NCBI RefSeq assembly: GCF_022965805.1
Contig: NC_133108.1
Span: 39,874,051-39,938,050, forward strand
Length of the DNA: 64,000 nucleotides
Direction of reading: 5' to 3'
Origin: Primulina eburnea
Taxonomy: Eukaryota; Streptophyta; Magnoliopsida; Lamiales; Gesneriaceae
In this document: piece by piece, positions 41,143 through 53,758 of the stretch
Numbering within the stretch: position 1 is the first letter of the stretch
Layout of the letters: each line of letters opens with the position of its first letter
The notes under the pieces: model-generated
Database searches by the model: none
The model's input: the letters and a program-made list of their open reading frames with translations, nothing else
Told to the model about the DNA's origin: nothing
Translations under genes and position numbers: made by a program

Positions 41143-42151
41143 ATGAGTACCGATGCTCCAACTATTGAAGCTATCCACTACAAAAGTTGGATCCAACAGA
41201 TGGATGAGTTTTTGCTTGATCTTTTACTTGAACAAAAGAATCAAGGACAAAAACCAGACAGAAATTTTTCTCAAGCTGCATACAATGCTGCTATCGAGGC
41301 TATTAATTCTAAATTCACTATGAAAGTAAATAAAGATAACGTGCAAAATAGATTAAAAACTTTGAAAAGAAAGATGACCATTGCTTTGGAAGTCTTCAAA
41401 CGAGGTAGTGAGTTTGGTTAGAATGACATAACAAAACAAATTGAAGCACCAGAGGAGGTTTGGGATACATTAATCAAGGTATGCATTATTATTGTGTTCA
41501 TTTTTTAATTGTTTTTATTTTTTTCCATTGTTATTATCTTAAAATATTAATATAATGTAATTAAGGTATATCCTGAAGCTAAACATGTTCGAAATATTGC
41601 AATTCCTTATTTTCCTGTGCTTCGAGAAATATTTGAAAAGGATAGAGCTACTGGAAAAGGAGCAGGAAACTAGAAAAGAGAAGACACGTCGTTGGGCAAG
41701 AGAGGGGAAAGAGCCGAGCTATGGAGAATCTTCAAGAATAGAAGAGATTGATAGGTTGGTAGCCGACCAACATATACATTTAGAAATTTTGGATGATTTT
41801 GAGGAGGAGAATGTTCAACAAACATTTGTTCCTCATTCATCGTCCACAAATAATAATTCTAAAGTTGGCAAGAAAAAAATGTCAAAATTTGATGAAATGA
41901 ATGAGAGATTTGACACTTTGAATAACACGATCTCACAAATGGCTAAGGCGATGAATGTCAATGAACAGAGTAAGCGTCGATGTGAAGAAGTATACACTGA
42001 ACTGTCAAAACTTAATGGAGTAGATGAAGATTTCGTTTTTGCAGCAAGTGATTATCTTATGTCAAATCCAACTGCAGCTGATTTTTTCTCGGGGATTCCA
42101 CATCATGCTCGTCTCCGTTGGTTGAATTGGAAAATGAAGAACTCATCTTAG
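41143..42151 (+). pseudogene. Harbinger Myb/SANT-like DNA-binding protein, broken
   Basis: This is the usual partner gene of PIF/Harbinger elements. The N terminus (41143) contains the Myb/SANT-like domain: WIQQMDEFLLDLLLEQKNQG, then NVQNRLKTLKRK. A TAG at 41419 falls where relatives have Trp before NDITK. An intron (about 41480-41565) follows, then VYPEAKHVRNIAIPYF, then a frameshift near 41660 (after DRATGKGAG). The last part, EEIDRLVADQHIHLEILDDF to WLNWKMKNSS, ends at 42151. It normally helps transposase bind the terminal repeats. Confidence 0.75.
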
Positions 42152-42599
42152 GATAAAATATGAATTTGATTATGCATTAGATTCATTGATGAATTTATTA
42201 ATGTTTTAGATTGTTTTGGTTTCTTTATTGATAATTTTTCTAGATTTAAATTTTCATATTTTGAATTTGTTTGATGATTTTTTAATTATTATTTTATGTG
42301 CACTATGATTAATAAATAATAATTAATTTTTGAATTTACATACACAAATAATAGAGAAGAATTATTAATTTCTAAACTTTTTAAGGATATTTATGTTTAG
42401 ATGATTTATAAGGGTAGCTTAGTAAAATTATAAAATTCCAAATTCGAATTTTTTTTCCTCCAAACAAGAAATGGATTTGTAAATATCATTTTTAAATTTT
42501 AAACCAAACACCAAATGAAATTTCAAATTCTTGAATTTCCAAATCTAATTCCAAATCCTATTAAATCCACCCAAATCCTAGTTGTCAAACACACTGTAA

Positions 42600-42670
42600 A
42601 GGTTCAATCTGCAGCACCAATTCAGCTGCTCTAGTTTATGAATATTAGCTTGATTGGCATCGGAATTTGG
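42600..42670 (+). repeat. LTR-like dispersed repeat, copy 3, possible right part
   Basis: Sequence right after the Harbinger target duplication. It probably continues the repeat interrupted at 38650, but it is short and diverged. Confidence 0.3.
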
Positions 42671-45569
42671 CATCCAAAATGTGGAATTTTCGTTTCCAAC
42701 AGTAATTGTCAAAATTTTCAACTTTGAATTTGTTATTTTTAGTGCTTTATATATAATTTACATACAACACAAAATAGAATGTAAATAACTAGATTGCATG
42801 GCATGCTCCACTTGTCCATGTAACGATATACATGTCCTCTCTTTTCTTTGGTCAAATTATAAATTTAAAAATCCGAATGTTGGATTTATAATTCCCACAA
42901 AGTTGATGGGGTCCAAAAGATGAGAATTAAATTCAAAAAGCTGTCTCGTATGGTTGTGGAGAGAATGAAATAAAAGATGGAGTGAATGATTTCATGTATA
43001 TTTATTGGGATCCGAACCACCAAAAAAATAAAGATAGGAGGGGGCAGCAATGATGATGGCTGTCATCGATTTGCATGCAAAATACATACAATGTGAATTC
43101 GAGAAATAATAACAATATTATAATAAAGTAACAAAAGAACGTACTTTATTTCTCCCCTTTTTTTCTCATTATCTCTCACTTTCTTTGCTTTACGAGTCAC
43201 TCCCGACCTTTAATCACCACCCACCACTCTTAGATTTCAGTGGCAGAAAGAGCATCCCACATATATATATATATATTTTTAAAAAAAATTATGTATTCCC
43301 CTTTTAATAATTACCCATTCATTGACCGCCGTTAGAATTAGAAATTTCGATAAGATCATTTTTACGAATATTTAATACGGAATTTAAAATATTGGTTAAA
43401 AATAGTAAAGTTTAGATTAAATTTGTATTCGATTAGATAAATGGAATGTATAAATCAAAATGTGTCATGGACTCATGTTTACGTGATATTTGTGGATGTG
43501 GATCCTCGTGGGATAAACATAACATGTGGTGTTATATATTTTTTTTAATATAAAATGATCGATCAATCATCTCAACTCAACCGACAATATGAAAGGTCTC
43601 GATTTGATCAATTGTGTAAAAAATTACACAGCACCATATATTGTAGCTTATCCCAACATGATCAAAATCCGATATTTTATATAACTAGCAAAAATAAAAA
43701 TAAAAACATATCGAAATGGAAAATTTGAGTCAAGGACTTTGAATGAATATAATCCCGAAAGCCGATAAATGGAGATATGAATGTTTGAGAGTACGTAAAT
43801 GATAGAAAAAAGTGAGCGACGAAAAACAAAAGAAAGCAAAAGCAAAAGATGATTGCAGGGAAACAAACACATTCATTTTTTAAAATGGGCAAAGCACGCT
43901 TGTTTCTTATCCTTATTGAATATGAATTAAGCTCAATAACTAAATAAGTTCGATCGAGTTCACATCTGTAATATATATGTCAAGTTGAACTCAAACTCGA
44001 GTAGCGTATCACCAGAATTCGACATGGCTTAAGTTTGCATATTCAATTTTTTTTTGTCAAGTTGAACTCAAACTCGACTAGAGCGCGACCAGAATTCGAT
44101 TTGGCTTGAGTACACCTTGTCTCTATATTTTTTAAATTTTCCTAATTTATTGTAGTACTTAAATCTCAATATTTATATATGGTCATTTATTACTATTAAT
44201 GATTATATTTATCCCGCTGGAAAGCTTAATTAGTTGTCGTCTCATTTAAATGCTTGATTAAGTAAAGTTAATGTTTTCGAAAATAACAGCTGTAAATATG
44301 TTATCTCAAAAAACCCTAAAAAGCACTTGAAAAATCATTACAATGGAACCCAATTTTCATCGATTTCATAACTTATTGAATCCTTTCATTAAAATTCTAG
44401 ATCTCGAAAAAAATATAAATAACTAATTTACCCACAAATTATATATGAATTCTTGGTATTTATGTACATAAATTAAAGGCAAGACATTTCCAATACAATT
44501 AACGACGATTTGTTTTTTGTTTTTTCGTTACTTTATCGGGGATGGCCCGAAATGTTTCGTTTCTCCTGGTTTGTGAATTTTTACAAATGAAACTTTGTTG
44601 AATATTTGTTAGGAAACATGCAAACCAAATCAAATATTTCAAACAAATTAAAAGAGGGTACTTTTCTTGTAATAAGAGCAATCGATTATTCATTTTGTCA
44701 TCTCTATATAAACTTTTTGTAACAGCAGACAAAAGTTGTAAATTTAGATGCTGCTTAAATAATAGAAGTACAAAATTCGATGTATGATGCATAAAGAATT
44801 TATAGATTTCGAAGATTAAATGGAAAAATTTATTTAAAAAAATTATAAATAATTATTTGAGATGTTCTTGTATCTTGCTTTATCCACTCCTAGTTTTTAT
44901 GAAGTGATGAAAGATATATAGAGAGTATTTGTAATAGCTTGTGCTATAAAAATAATTGGTTAAATTTATAGATTATGAAAAAGTAGAGAAAAATCAGAAT
45001 TAGATAGTGTTTGGAAACAAAAGTGAAAAAATAAAAATCATATGTGAGTATTGTCTGATAAATAATGGATTATAATATTAACTTGTTATTAGAATCTCTT
45101 TTGTAGAATCAGAATTAATATCCCACCAACTTTTGGATTTTAATTAAATCAAATAGAAGCTAGTACAAAAATTGGGTTCAAGAAATACAATTTTTTTAAA
45201 GCCAAAAACCAATAATAAATTTTTTTTTTTGTGATTGCAAAACACTGCCATGCATAATTTTCAAATTATTTGATTTTTTTTCTCGCTTTTAATTGAATTA
45301 TAATGATTTTATTTATTGGTGATCCTAAATTAATACCAATTACAGGTGGCTGAATTGTCCCACTAATTAACAATTAATCATTTATCACGTTTGACCCTTT
45401 TTGAAATTTGTATTTTTTTGAAATCCTTTTTAATTCAAATGGTAATGATCATAAGAGACAATTTATCCATTAATCGTAAAAACAGTGCGTGATATAATCT
45501 AGATGCTATCTTTTTTTACTTTGACTCAACTAAGCAATTGTTTGATTATTCTCAATGGGTACCATCTCG
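42671..45569. other. Long AT-rich spacer
   Basis: No gene supported. A duplicated block agttgaactcaaactcga(g/c) is found at about 43982 and 44061. A short TA microsatellite is at 43261-43276. Several open frames are short and unassigned. Confidence 0.35.
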
Positions 45570-46080
45570 TATAATTGCTATACATTTTACGGGTCGATTT
45601 TGTATCATAAAAACGTGATATATCGTATCGTATTGAATTGAAGATTGAATTGAAGAATACATATCGTATCATATTTAAAAAGATGGTATATCATATCGTA
45701 TCGAATCGAAAAACACATTAATATTGTATCTTCTCATATATAAAAGTACATATCGTATATCGCACAAAAAATTACGATATTAAAAAATATTTATACCATT
45801 AAAATACCGAAAAATAGAAATTTTCAATATGTACGATTAGCATATCAATTATATTGAAATATTACTGTATAATGAGATTTCGGTACGGTCTCGATGTATA
45901 TCTTTTTATGTAGAAAAATACATTTATATTTAAAAATTTATATATTATTTCGATATTTCGGTATATATTGAAAATTACAAATTTTATATCGTTATCGTAC
46001 CGAAAATTTCAATATTGATACTCGATATTTTTTATACGATAATCTTGATATACTAAAAATTTGATATTTTTTTCACCCTA
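45570..46080. repeat. AT-rich repeat with many atcgtat/accgaaa words
   Basis: Words such as tatcgtatcgtat, cggtatatat, ttcggtacggt and taccgaaaattt recur on both strands. Related to the nested segment at 16857-17165. Boundaries are approximate. Confidence 0.4.
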
Positions 46081-46792
46081 TAATCGCAAGGTATAATTTG
46101 ACTCATCATATAATAGTGAAATATAAATATATAGATGTACCAGAAAAATAATAAACAGAGACAAAACGTAAATCATCAATGATTAAAATATAAAAAAAAC
46201 AACAAATAATAGGTTACTTTAATTGCAAATATTAGCATCTTGCTTAAAACGTATTTTATTAACCATCATTTTAGTAATGTTTAAAAATTTATTGTATAAT
46301 TGGATAAAGTAACTAAAAAAAAAACCCTTTTATTTAATTTTGACTTTAAGATAGAGATTGTAATTGAAGTATTAAAAACCACACGTTCTTGCAAGTATTT
46401 AATATATCCTTTATATTAAAAAAACATCCAAATACTTTTTTTTTATTACTAAAATGTACTCTCATGTGGAACAATGATAAATACAAACTTAATTCTGACT
46501 GATCAAAATTTAAAAAAAGAATTTTACAGACATATATATAAAGATATTTTCGGATCCTTCATTTCAAATTTGATTCTATCCATGCGAGATCTCGATTCCA
46601 TTCATGCAAGATTTGATGGCTATTAAATTATCTTAATTAAATTTTGGTGTTATTTAATGTTAATAAATATAACAATTCGTATAAATTAGTTTACGAGCAA
46701 CAGTGACAAAAGTTGGCATGCAATATTATTACTGTTCTTGAGAACGTAGCTCTGTTTTCTTGATTTACCAAAAAATTGTTAAGTGGGCCTTT

Positions 46793-46829
<37 letters not shown>

Positions 46830-46830
46830 G

Positions 46831-47008
46831 GCAAAAATTTGTGTGAGACGGTCTCACGGGTCGTATTCGTGAGACGGATCTCTTATTTGGATCACCCATG
46901 AAAAAATATTACTTTTTATGCTAAGAGTATTACATTTTATTGAGAATATGGGTAGGGTTGACCCGTCTCACAGATTATGATCCGTGAGACGATCTCACAT
47001 GAGACTCA

Positions 47009-47012
<4 letters not shown>
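46831..47012 (-). repeat. GTGAGAC-type MITE inserted in a TA microsatellite
   Basis: Reverse-orientation copy of 28031-28213: starts gcaaaaatttgtgtgagacg, contains gggtagggttgacccgtctc and ends ..gagacgatctcacatgagac. Both flanks are (TA)n (46805-46829 and 47013-47072), consistent with insertion into a TA repeat. Confidence 0.7.
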
Positions 47013-47072
<60 letters not shown>

Positions 47073-47073
<1 letters not shown>

Positions 47074-49070
47074 CGTAGGAAAGACAGAGAGTTGCTTTTT
47101 GGGTAATCGGGGAAGAATAAAACAGTCTTTCTACGACGATTGGCGTGACATAATGCTATTATCTTTTTCTCTACCACGAAAATTGATAGCTAAATAATTA
47201 ATATCGATAGCCAAACATATTTAATGTTATTTATTTACGTTTTTTTTAGCCTATGTCATTTAAAAGTAGTTAGATCATAGATGTTATATTTTGGGTAATA
47301 TCTTCATTATTTATCACACATCGGTGAGATGTAATCTCTGAAAATTGTATACATAGACTTAGATAATGTTCTCACTTGAACTAGTTTATGAGGTTTAGTT
47401 ATATCCAAGTTTCGATCTTAACATGTTATCAGAATTAAGTTCCAATATTATGTGTTGGACTATCAATATTTGGATAACCCATTATACCCCAAGTTGAGTT
47501 ACTTGTAAATTTCTTGCTCCAGATGTTCATTCCTAAGCATAAGAAGGTGTGTTTGTTGTCCTACATTGATTGAATAAAATTTCTAAAAGTTTTATATACA
47601 GACTGAGACAATCCTCCTATCTTGAGATAGCTTTTCGTGTTGATTAGGTCCAAGCATCAATTTTAACATGATATCATAGCCCAAACTCACTGTTATGTGT
47701 TGGAAAGCCAATAATGGGGCCACCTGTTAATGTTTCCACGCTCCAGTTGTTTAGATATCTCACATCCCAAGTTATATGTACAACTACCAAAGATTTTATC
47801 CAACAGATGTGAGCAAACTAACACACCAGATGATTATTCAATTCCATATATACAACTTCCAAATATTTTATCCAAGGCTTAAGGCAGCGACTGACCTGAG
47901 GGTAGGCAACTCCACTCAATATACGTTAGAGTCGTCTTCCTGTTTGATATAACTAACATACTTGAAGATTATCCAAATCCATATATCCAACTTGAGAGAT
48001 TTTGTTAGACAACTAACAACCTTAAGTCTCAAAATTTCATATAATAATAAATATTTATTACTACATGTGAAGTTCATTGATTTTTCAGCAGATCTCATTT
48101 TTATTATTAATCTTTAAGGCAGCTTAAATTTCTCTGTCATTTACATTTCTCATAACTATTTATTAGTTTTTTTTTTTTTTTTTAAGATGATCTCCTTATA
48201 TATAACATTAATTTTAACTAGTTAAATATTAAATTTGAGAAAAGTTTATTTTAAATTGTTGTACTATTAAAAAAAAAAAAAAAAAAAAACAAGACCGATC
48301 AAATAGCACCGAGAACAAATTAAATGATTAAACATGAAAAGGCAGACATGTCACTTTTTCTTCTTTTATCTCTCTTCACAAACTCTCTGCCTCCTTTCCA
48401 CCTTTTTCTTTTTACCACTTTATTTGAATTTCTGTTTGTTCACTCCTTCGTTCAAAGAGGTGATGTGGAAAATTAAAAGTTAAAAAAAGAATAAATAATT
48501 AAAAGTCGGGTCAAATTGTATAACACATTTCCAGGAGATGTACGTAGTAGTCCTCTTTTTCTTCAAAGAATATCGATTTTGCAAGAAATCCCAAAAACAC
48601 AAGTGAAGGAAGGTATTTACAATAAAAAAAAAATATAAAGACAAACTTATTTTTCGAAAATTAATTACTAAGTTGGGGGATGTTTTCAATTTTTTGACAA
48701 AAACATAGAATTAATATTAATATTCTATAAATTAATCAAAAATAGTTTTATTTTTTCTAAAAAAAAAAAACCAGCAATAAATCGCAGTTTTTTAGCTTCT
48801 GGATTTTGATTATCTGTTTACAATAACCTCATGTAGAATAAAATAGATTCATTCTTGTATTTAAATAGATTATTACAAAAAAAAAAAATGAGTTCTTAGA
48901 TTCAAAATAAAGGTTTTTTTTTAATAAGCATAACGAGCTTGTTTGGAAAAACAAGCCAAAAGAATTACTTTTCTAATATAGGATTTTCGAGTCTCAACTC
49001 TCAAGCAGTTTGTATGTTTGGATAAATCAAATGGCCCTTTATTTTATAAGGAGAGATTGAAATAGAAGTC
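47073..49070. other. Spacer with old repeat remnants
   Basis: 47,280-47,800 contains phrases like cttgaactagtttatgaggt and tatgtgttgga(c/a) repeated about 250 bp apart, typical of an old interspersed repeat, perhaps related to 62,090-62,400. A- and T-runs at 48168-48184 and 48270-48289. No gene supported. Confidence 0.35.
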
Positions 49071-49257
49071 CAAAGCTACATTTTCTTCGTTTTTCTAAAA
49101 TTATTTTAAATCATCTTTTTTCATCTTTTTTTTTATATATAAAAAAAGATGATTAAAAATAATTTTTAGAAAAACTAAAAAAAAAAGATGATTAAAAATA
49201 ATTTTTAGAAAAACTAAGAAAATGTAGCTATAAAAAAAAAAAAAAGAAAACTTCTAC
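49071..49257. repeat. Foldback element upstream of the SMXL gene
   Basis: agctacattttcttcgtttt on the left mirrors aaaactaagaaaatgtagct on the right, and attattttaaatcatctttt mirrors aaaagatgattaaaaataat. The right arm holds a partial tandem repeat of the inner block. The RNA would form a hairpin of nearly 190 nt. Confidence 0.7.
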
Positions 49258-49885
49258 ATCTGAACGTCAAATTTTTTTGTGCTATACTACTGTTTATTTA
49301 AAATTAATTTTGAATAAATAACTTCTCTTTCTAAACTTATTTAGTAATTATAATTTATAAATGGAATGCTAAAAGAATCAACTATTGTGTACAAGATAGA
49401 AACTAAAGAAAATATACAAAATGCATGGTGAATTTGAATTATTTCCTCTCTTTTTTTAAGAATAATTTGAATTATTTCTCTATGATTTATGAAAATAAAA
49501 AATAATAATTTTTTTTCCATATTTTATAATTTCTTTTAAAACTTTGTGCCTCCATTACTGGAAAAACATCATAAGCCTAACACACACCTTTTCAAATAGA
49601 CCTATTCACACCCTAAACTATTATTGTCCGAACAGTAACACAACACATCACCTATTTATTCCATATGAAGGAAATATTACTACACCGTTTCAAACACGAC
49701 GTCCCATATTTCTCATCACACAGAAGAAAAACACAGAAGCACACACTGACCAGTGTTGGGGGGGAGGGAATAGTTTGAAGGGGAAGGAGAACCAAGAAGC
49801 AGGTTTCCAATTTTTTTCGGCGAGAAAAGAGAGACTTCACTCTTTTTTCCGGGGGGGTGTTTGGGGTGGGGGTGTGTTCTAAGTT
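49258..49885. promoter_or_regulatory. Probable promoter and leader of the SMXL gene
   Basis: AT-rich up to about 49540, then GC- and purine-richer sequence (ggggggagggaatagtttga, 49758) directly before the start codon, as in a 5' UTR. I cannot fix a TATA box or transcription start. Confidence 0.4.
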
Positions 49886-52800
49886 ATGCGTGCAGGAGTT
49901 TGTGCAGCTCAACAGACCCTCTCCGCAGAGGCTGCTTCCGTGTTGAAGCATTCTCTTAGCCTGGCAAGGCGGCGCGGCCACGCTCAGGTCACTCCACTGC
50001 ATGTCGCCGCCACTTTGCTGAGCTCTAGAGCCAGTCCTCTCAGAAGGGCTTGCCTTAAATCTCAGCCTAACCAACACTCGCATCCGCTTCAATGCAGAGC
50101 TCTAGAACTGTGCTTCAATGTCGCACTTAATCGTCTTCCTGCTACCCCTGCTCCTCTTCTTCACGCGCAGCCTTCCTTATCTAATGCCCTTGTTGCTGCT
50201 CTTAAAAGGGCTCAAGCTCACCAGAGGAGAGGTTGTATTGAGCAGCAGCAGCAGTCACCGCCGCCGTTGATTGGTGTCAAAGTTGAGCTGGAACAGCTTA
50301 TTTTGTCAATCTTGGATGACCCTAGTGTGAGTAGGGTTATGAGGGAGGCTGGTTTCTCAAGTACTGCAGTGAAAAATAACATGGAGGAGTCTACTAATTC
50401 CGTTTCTTCTGTTTTTCAGTGTTACAATTATTCTGGTGGGATTTACTCAACTCCAAGTTCACCTCCAAATAATTATCAAAACCCTAATAGTTTCTGGCAT
50501 TCCAATGTGATGTCTTATGTTTCTGAGCAAAACCCATTAATCTTTTCACCCCAGAAGAGTTTTTTAAGCAAACCCGTCGCAAATACCTCCTCTCTGAAGG
50601 AAGATATCAAGTTGGTTTTCGAGGTTTTGCTTGGAAAGAAGAGACGAAACACTGTAATAGTCGGTGACTCTTTCTACCTGAACGAAGCTCTTGTTGCAGA
50701 ACTAATGAATAAAGTACAGAGAGGAGATGTGCCTGAGGAGTTAAAATCCGTGTACTTTGTGAAGCTTCACTTCTCATCAGTGCCACTCCAGTTCATGAAA
50801 AGAGAAGAAGTTGACATGCATATTGGTGATTTGAAAAGAAAGGTCGAATCTTTTGCGTCAAATGGTAGAGTTATAATCTACACTGGTGACTTGAAATGGA
50901 CTGTTGAAGAAGTGTTGTGTGATGGTAAGGACGCCACGGTTTACAGCCCTATTGATCACTTAGTTTCTGAGATAGCAAAATTGCTTTCTTGTTATAATAA
51001 TGACAGTTTAAACACAAGAGTTTGGTTAATGGCTACTGCAAGTTACCAGACTTACATGAAGTGTCAAATGAAGCAACCTCCTTTGGATGCTCAATGGAGT
51101 TTACAAGCTGTGTCTGTTCCTTCCGGTGGACTGGGGTTGAGTCTCAATGCTACTGCTACAAAGTGAGTGCTCAAATTTCTTGATTTTCTCGTTTTCCAAG
51201 AAAGAAAAGACTGTGTTTTTTATTTTCTTTCCGGATATTTATTTTGAGTTTATAGTTTTTATCCGTAACTAAGTATAGTACCAAGTAAATACGATATGGT
51301 AAATGGGTATTTTAACCAAATACGAAAATATAAATGATGAGAATGAGTTTCTAATAAAGAAAATAAATTAGAGAGCATTGTTGTTTTTTGTTTAGTACTG
51401 TGATGGTAATTGTTCTGAGAAACCAATACAAACCATAACCAAAGATTCTTGAATTATGCTTGTTTGTAGAGTCAATTGACACTTTTTGGCTGGTTTTAAA
51501 GCGCTTTTTGTTTTATGTATTTGCTCTTTTCTTGTGAATAATTTATTCATGGTCTGAACTAATGAAATGCTGGTACATAGCTGCGTGAAAAAGTTCTGTT
51601 AAGAAGACGTACTATTTACTTTCTAACTAAGTTTGTCTCCATATGTGAGATGTTGATATGATCGGACGCAAGCTAGTGAAATTTGAATGATTTTATTGGT
51701 GTATTTCAAAAGTACTTTGAATGTTTTGGCTCCAAATGGTGTCAAAGCTGCCTGTTTGAATAAGAGTACACATTTTTTCCCTTGCTGTACTGTCTGCTTA
51801 GTTTACTCAATTTTATTAACATTATTCAGATCTTTTGGCACAAAGAAAAACAAAGGTATATTGAAGTTTTTTTTTTATTTTGCAAATTTATCTTAAAAAC
51901 TTACGTCCCTAATGCAGCGGCGTGGACTCAAGAATCACCTTTAATGAAAATCCACCAGATGTAATGCACAAAAGACCATTTTTTGGAAAGGAAGAAGACC
52001 AAGATGTCCTGAATTGCTGCCCAGAGTGCACATCCAACTATGAAAAAGAAGGCAGCCAGCACGATTCTTTATCATTAAACAAAAAAACAGAGAATGCTTC
52101 CGTCCAGTTACCTTGTTGGCTCAAGTCACCAGGCATTGAAACATCGGATAAGGTAACAATTACATATATTTCTTCTAGAAAATGCTAAAATCTTTGAATC
52201 TGTTTTGATCATGGTTCATTTTCTGTTATAATTTTTACAGGACGATTTGATTCAGCTTAGGAGAAAATATAACAGACAATGCCAGAATCTGCACGGTGGA
52301 AGTCAAACTCCGAATAATTCGAGTGCGAACTTTACAAACCAGAGCTTTCTTGGAAGAAGTCACTTCAATACTTCATCATATCCATGTTGGCCAAATACGA
52401 ACATCTTTGGTGATTCGGATACAATTTCGTTTGGTTATCCTTCTGTCAAGCCTAATCAAATCTCCACCGCTCTGCCTCGATTTAGGAGGCAGCAGTCTTG
52501 CCATATCGAGTTTAGTTTTGAGAATGGGAATTCTAAAAACCAATCGGCCAAACCGAACTTGGATTCACTTAAGAGAATGGATGATAAGGAAGTAAAGATC
52601 ACTCTCGCGCTTGGGAATTCCATGTTTGCTGCTGCACCAAACACTAGATTGAATGCTGAAATATGTAAAACATTTCAAGAAAATTTTCCATGGCAAAAGG
52701 AAATTATTCCTTCGATTCTACAGTCATTGATGGATCCTAAAGGATTCAACCAAGATAAATGGTTGCTAATTCAAGGAGACGATTTTATTGGAAAGAGACG

Positions 52801-53758
52801 ACTGGCAATTGGCATAGCAAAATCCGTACTGGGTTCTTCAGATTTGGTCTTCTGCATGAATATGAGGGAAAATACAAGAACGTCGACTCAGAACTGTGAA
52901 ATGCTCCACAAGGCACTGAAAGACCATGAAAAGATGGTAATTCTTGTCGAAGATGTAGATTGTGCTGATCCTGAGTTTGTTAAGTTTCTTGATGATGGTT
53001 TTGAGAGGGGAGACATGCGAAAATTGATGAAAAGAGAACGGGATTCAGGAAACAACATAATGATCTTAACAACTAATGATTCCTTGAGTTTTAACAAGAA
53101 AACGGATATCACAGGATCTGTCCTTCAGATGAAAATAGTTGTCAGTGAATCCAAACTGGATTCAGGGGTGGTGTCTATTGATCGTAGGCGTAAATCGGAT
53201 TGGGATTCACCGATCAGGATCAAGAGTCGAAGGAACGGTGAAATTGAAGAGGTCTTCTCTAACGAGCTCGACCTCAACGTAAAAGTTGATGAGCCTGAGC
53301 AAGGAGAAGACAAGGCTGGAGACTTGAGCCCGATTTCAAGTGATTTGACTCGTGAAATCACAACGGATCAACGGAATTCTCCAAAGTTTCTTGAAAAGAT
53401 AAAGAACCGCTTCGTTTTCAGTCGAAGCACGGATCAAGAAAACCAAGCAAAGGATATGTTCTTGTCCATGTTCAAAAGATCTTTCCATGAGGCTTGTGGG
53501 GGTAGAAACATAAGCAGTTTCAACGTCGATGAGATGGTCTTGGAAGAAGTTTTTGAAGGGTCTGGTTTTTATCTTAACAGCTTGTTCGATCAATGGTTAA
53601 ACGATGTTTTTCAAAGAAGTTTACACATGGTTAATACTGGGGAGAGGGGAGATTTTAGTGTTAGGCTGTGTTTAGGAGGAAAGGGGGAATATTGTTCAAA
53701 CGATGGATTCTTGGGCACAAGTCTTCCCAATGGAATCCAAGTTTCTTTCATAGTTTAA
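49886..53758 (+). CDS. SMXL5: SMAX1-like protein, SMXL4/SMXL5 type (Clp-ATPase-like)
   Basis: Exons 49886-51162, 51918-52152 and 52241-53758 join in phase to 1,009 residues. The N terminus (about 8-165) has the double Clp-N repeat: AQQTLSAEAASVLKHSLSLA, then RRGHAQVTPLHVAATLLSS. The middle holds the ATPase-like D1 remnant. A degenerate P-loop GDDFIGKR (about 683-690) and Walker-B-like VILVEDVD (about 737-744) mark D2. The motif LDLNV (about 847-851) is an EAR repression motif of the kind that recruits TOPLESS. The RGKT degron of strigolactone-responsive SMXL6/7/8 is not seen; RTSTQNCEMLHKAL stands in its place. SMXL3/4/5 lack this degron and promote phloem formation in Arabidopsis independently of MAX2; the same role here is inferred. 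Length and three-exon layout agree with the family, and I see no lesion. Confidence 0.93.

Larger units (their letters stand above)
38651..42596 (+). mobile_element. PIF/Harbinger DNA transposon, full length but mutated
   Basis: A 3,946-bp element. Left end cagtgtgtttggcaatcagg and right end (reverse complement) cagtgtgtttgacaactagg form terminal inverted repeats that continue with atttgg(a/g)tggatt. TAA flanks both sides (38648-38650 and 42597-42599), the 3-bp duplication typical of the superfamily. Inside are the two expected genes: a DDE transposase with introns (39575-40945) and a Myb/SANT-like protein (41143-42151). Both carry stop codons or frameshifts, so this copy cannot work alone. 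Confidence 0.9.

Noticed and set aside
49652..50092. Open frame of 146 codons on the minus strand
   Set aside because: It is antisense to the first exon of the SMXL gene and resembles no protein; GC-rich coding sequence often leaves such shadows.
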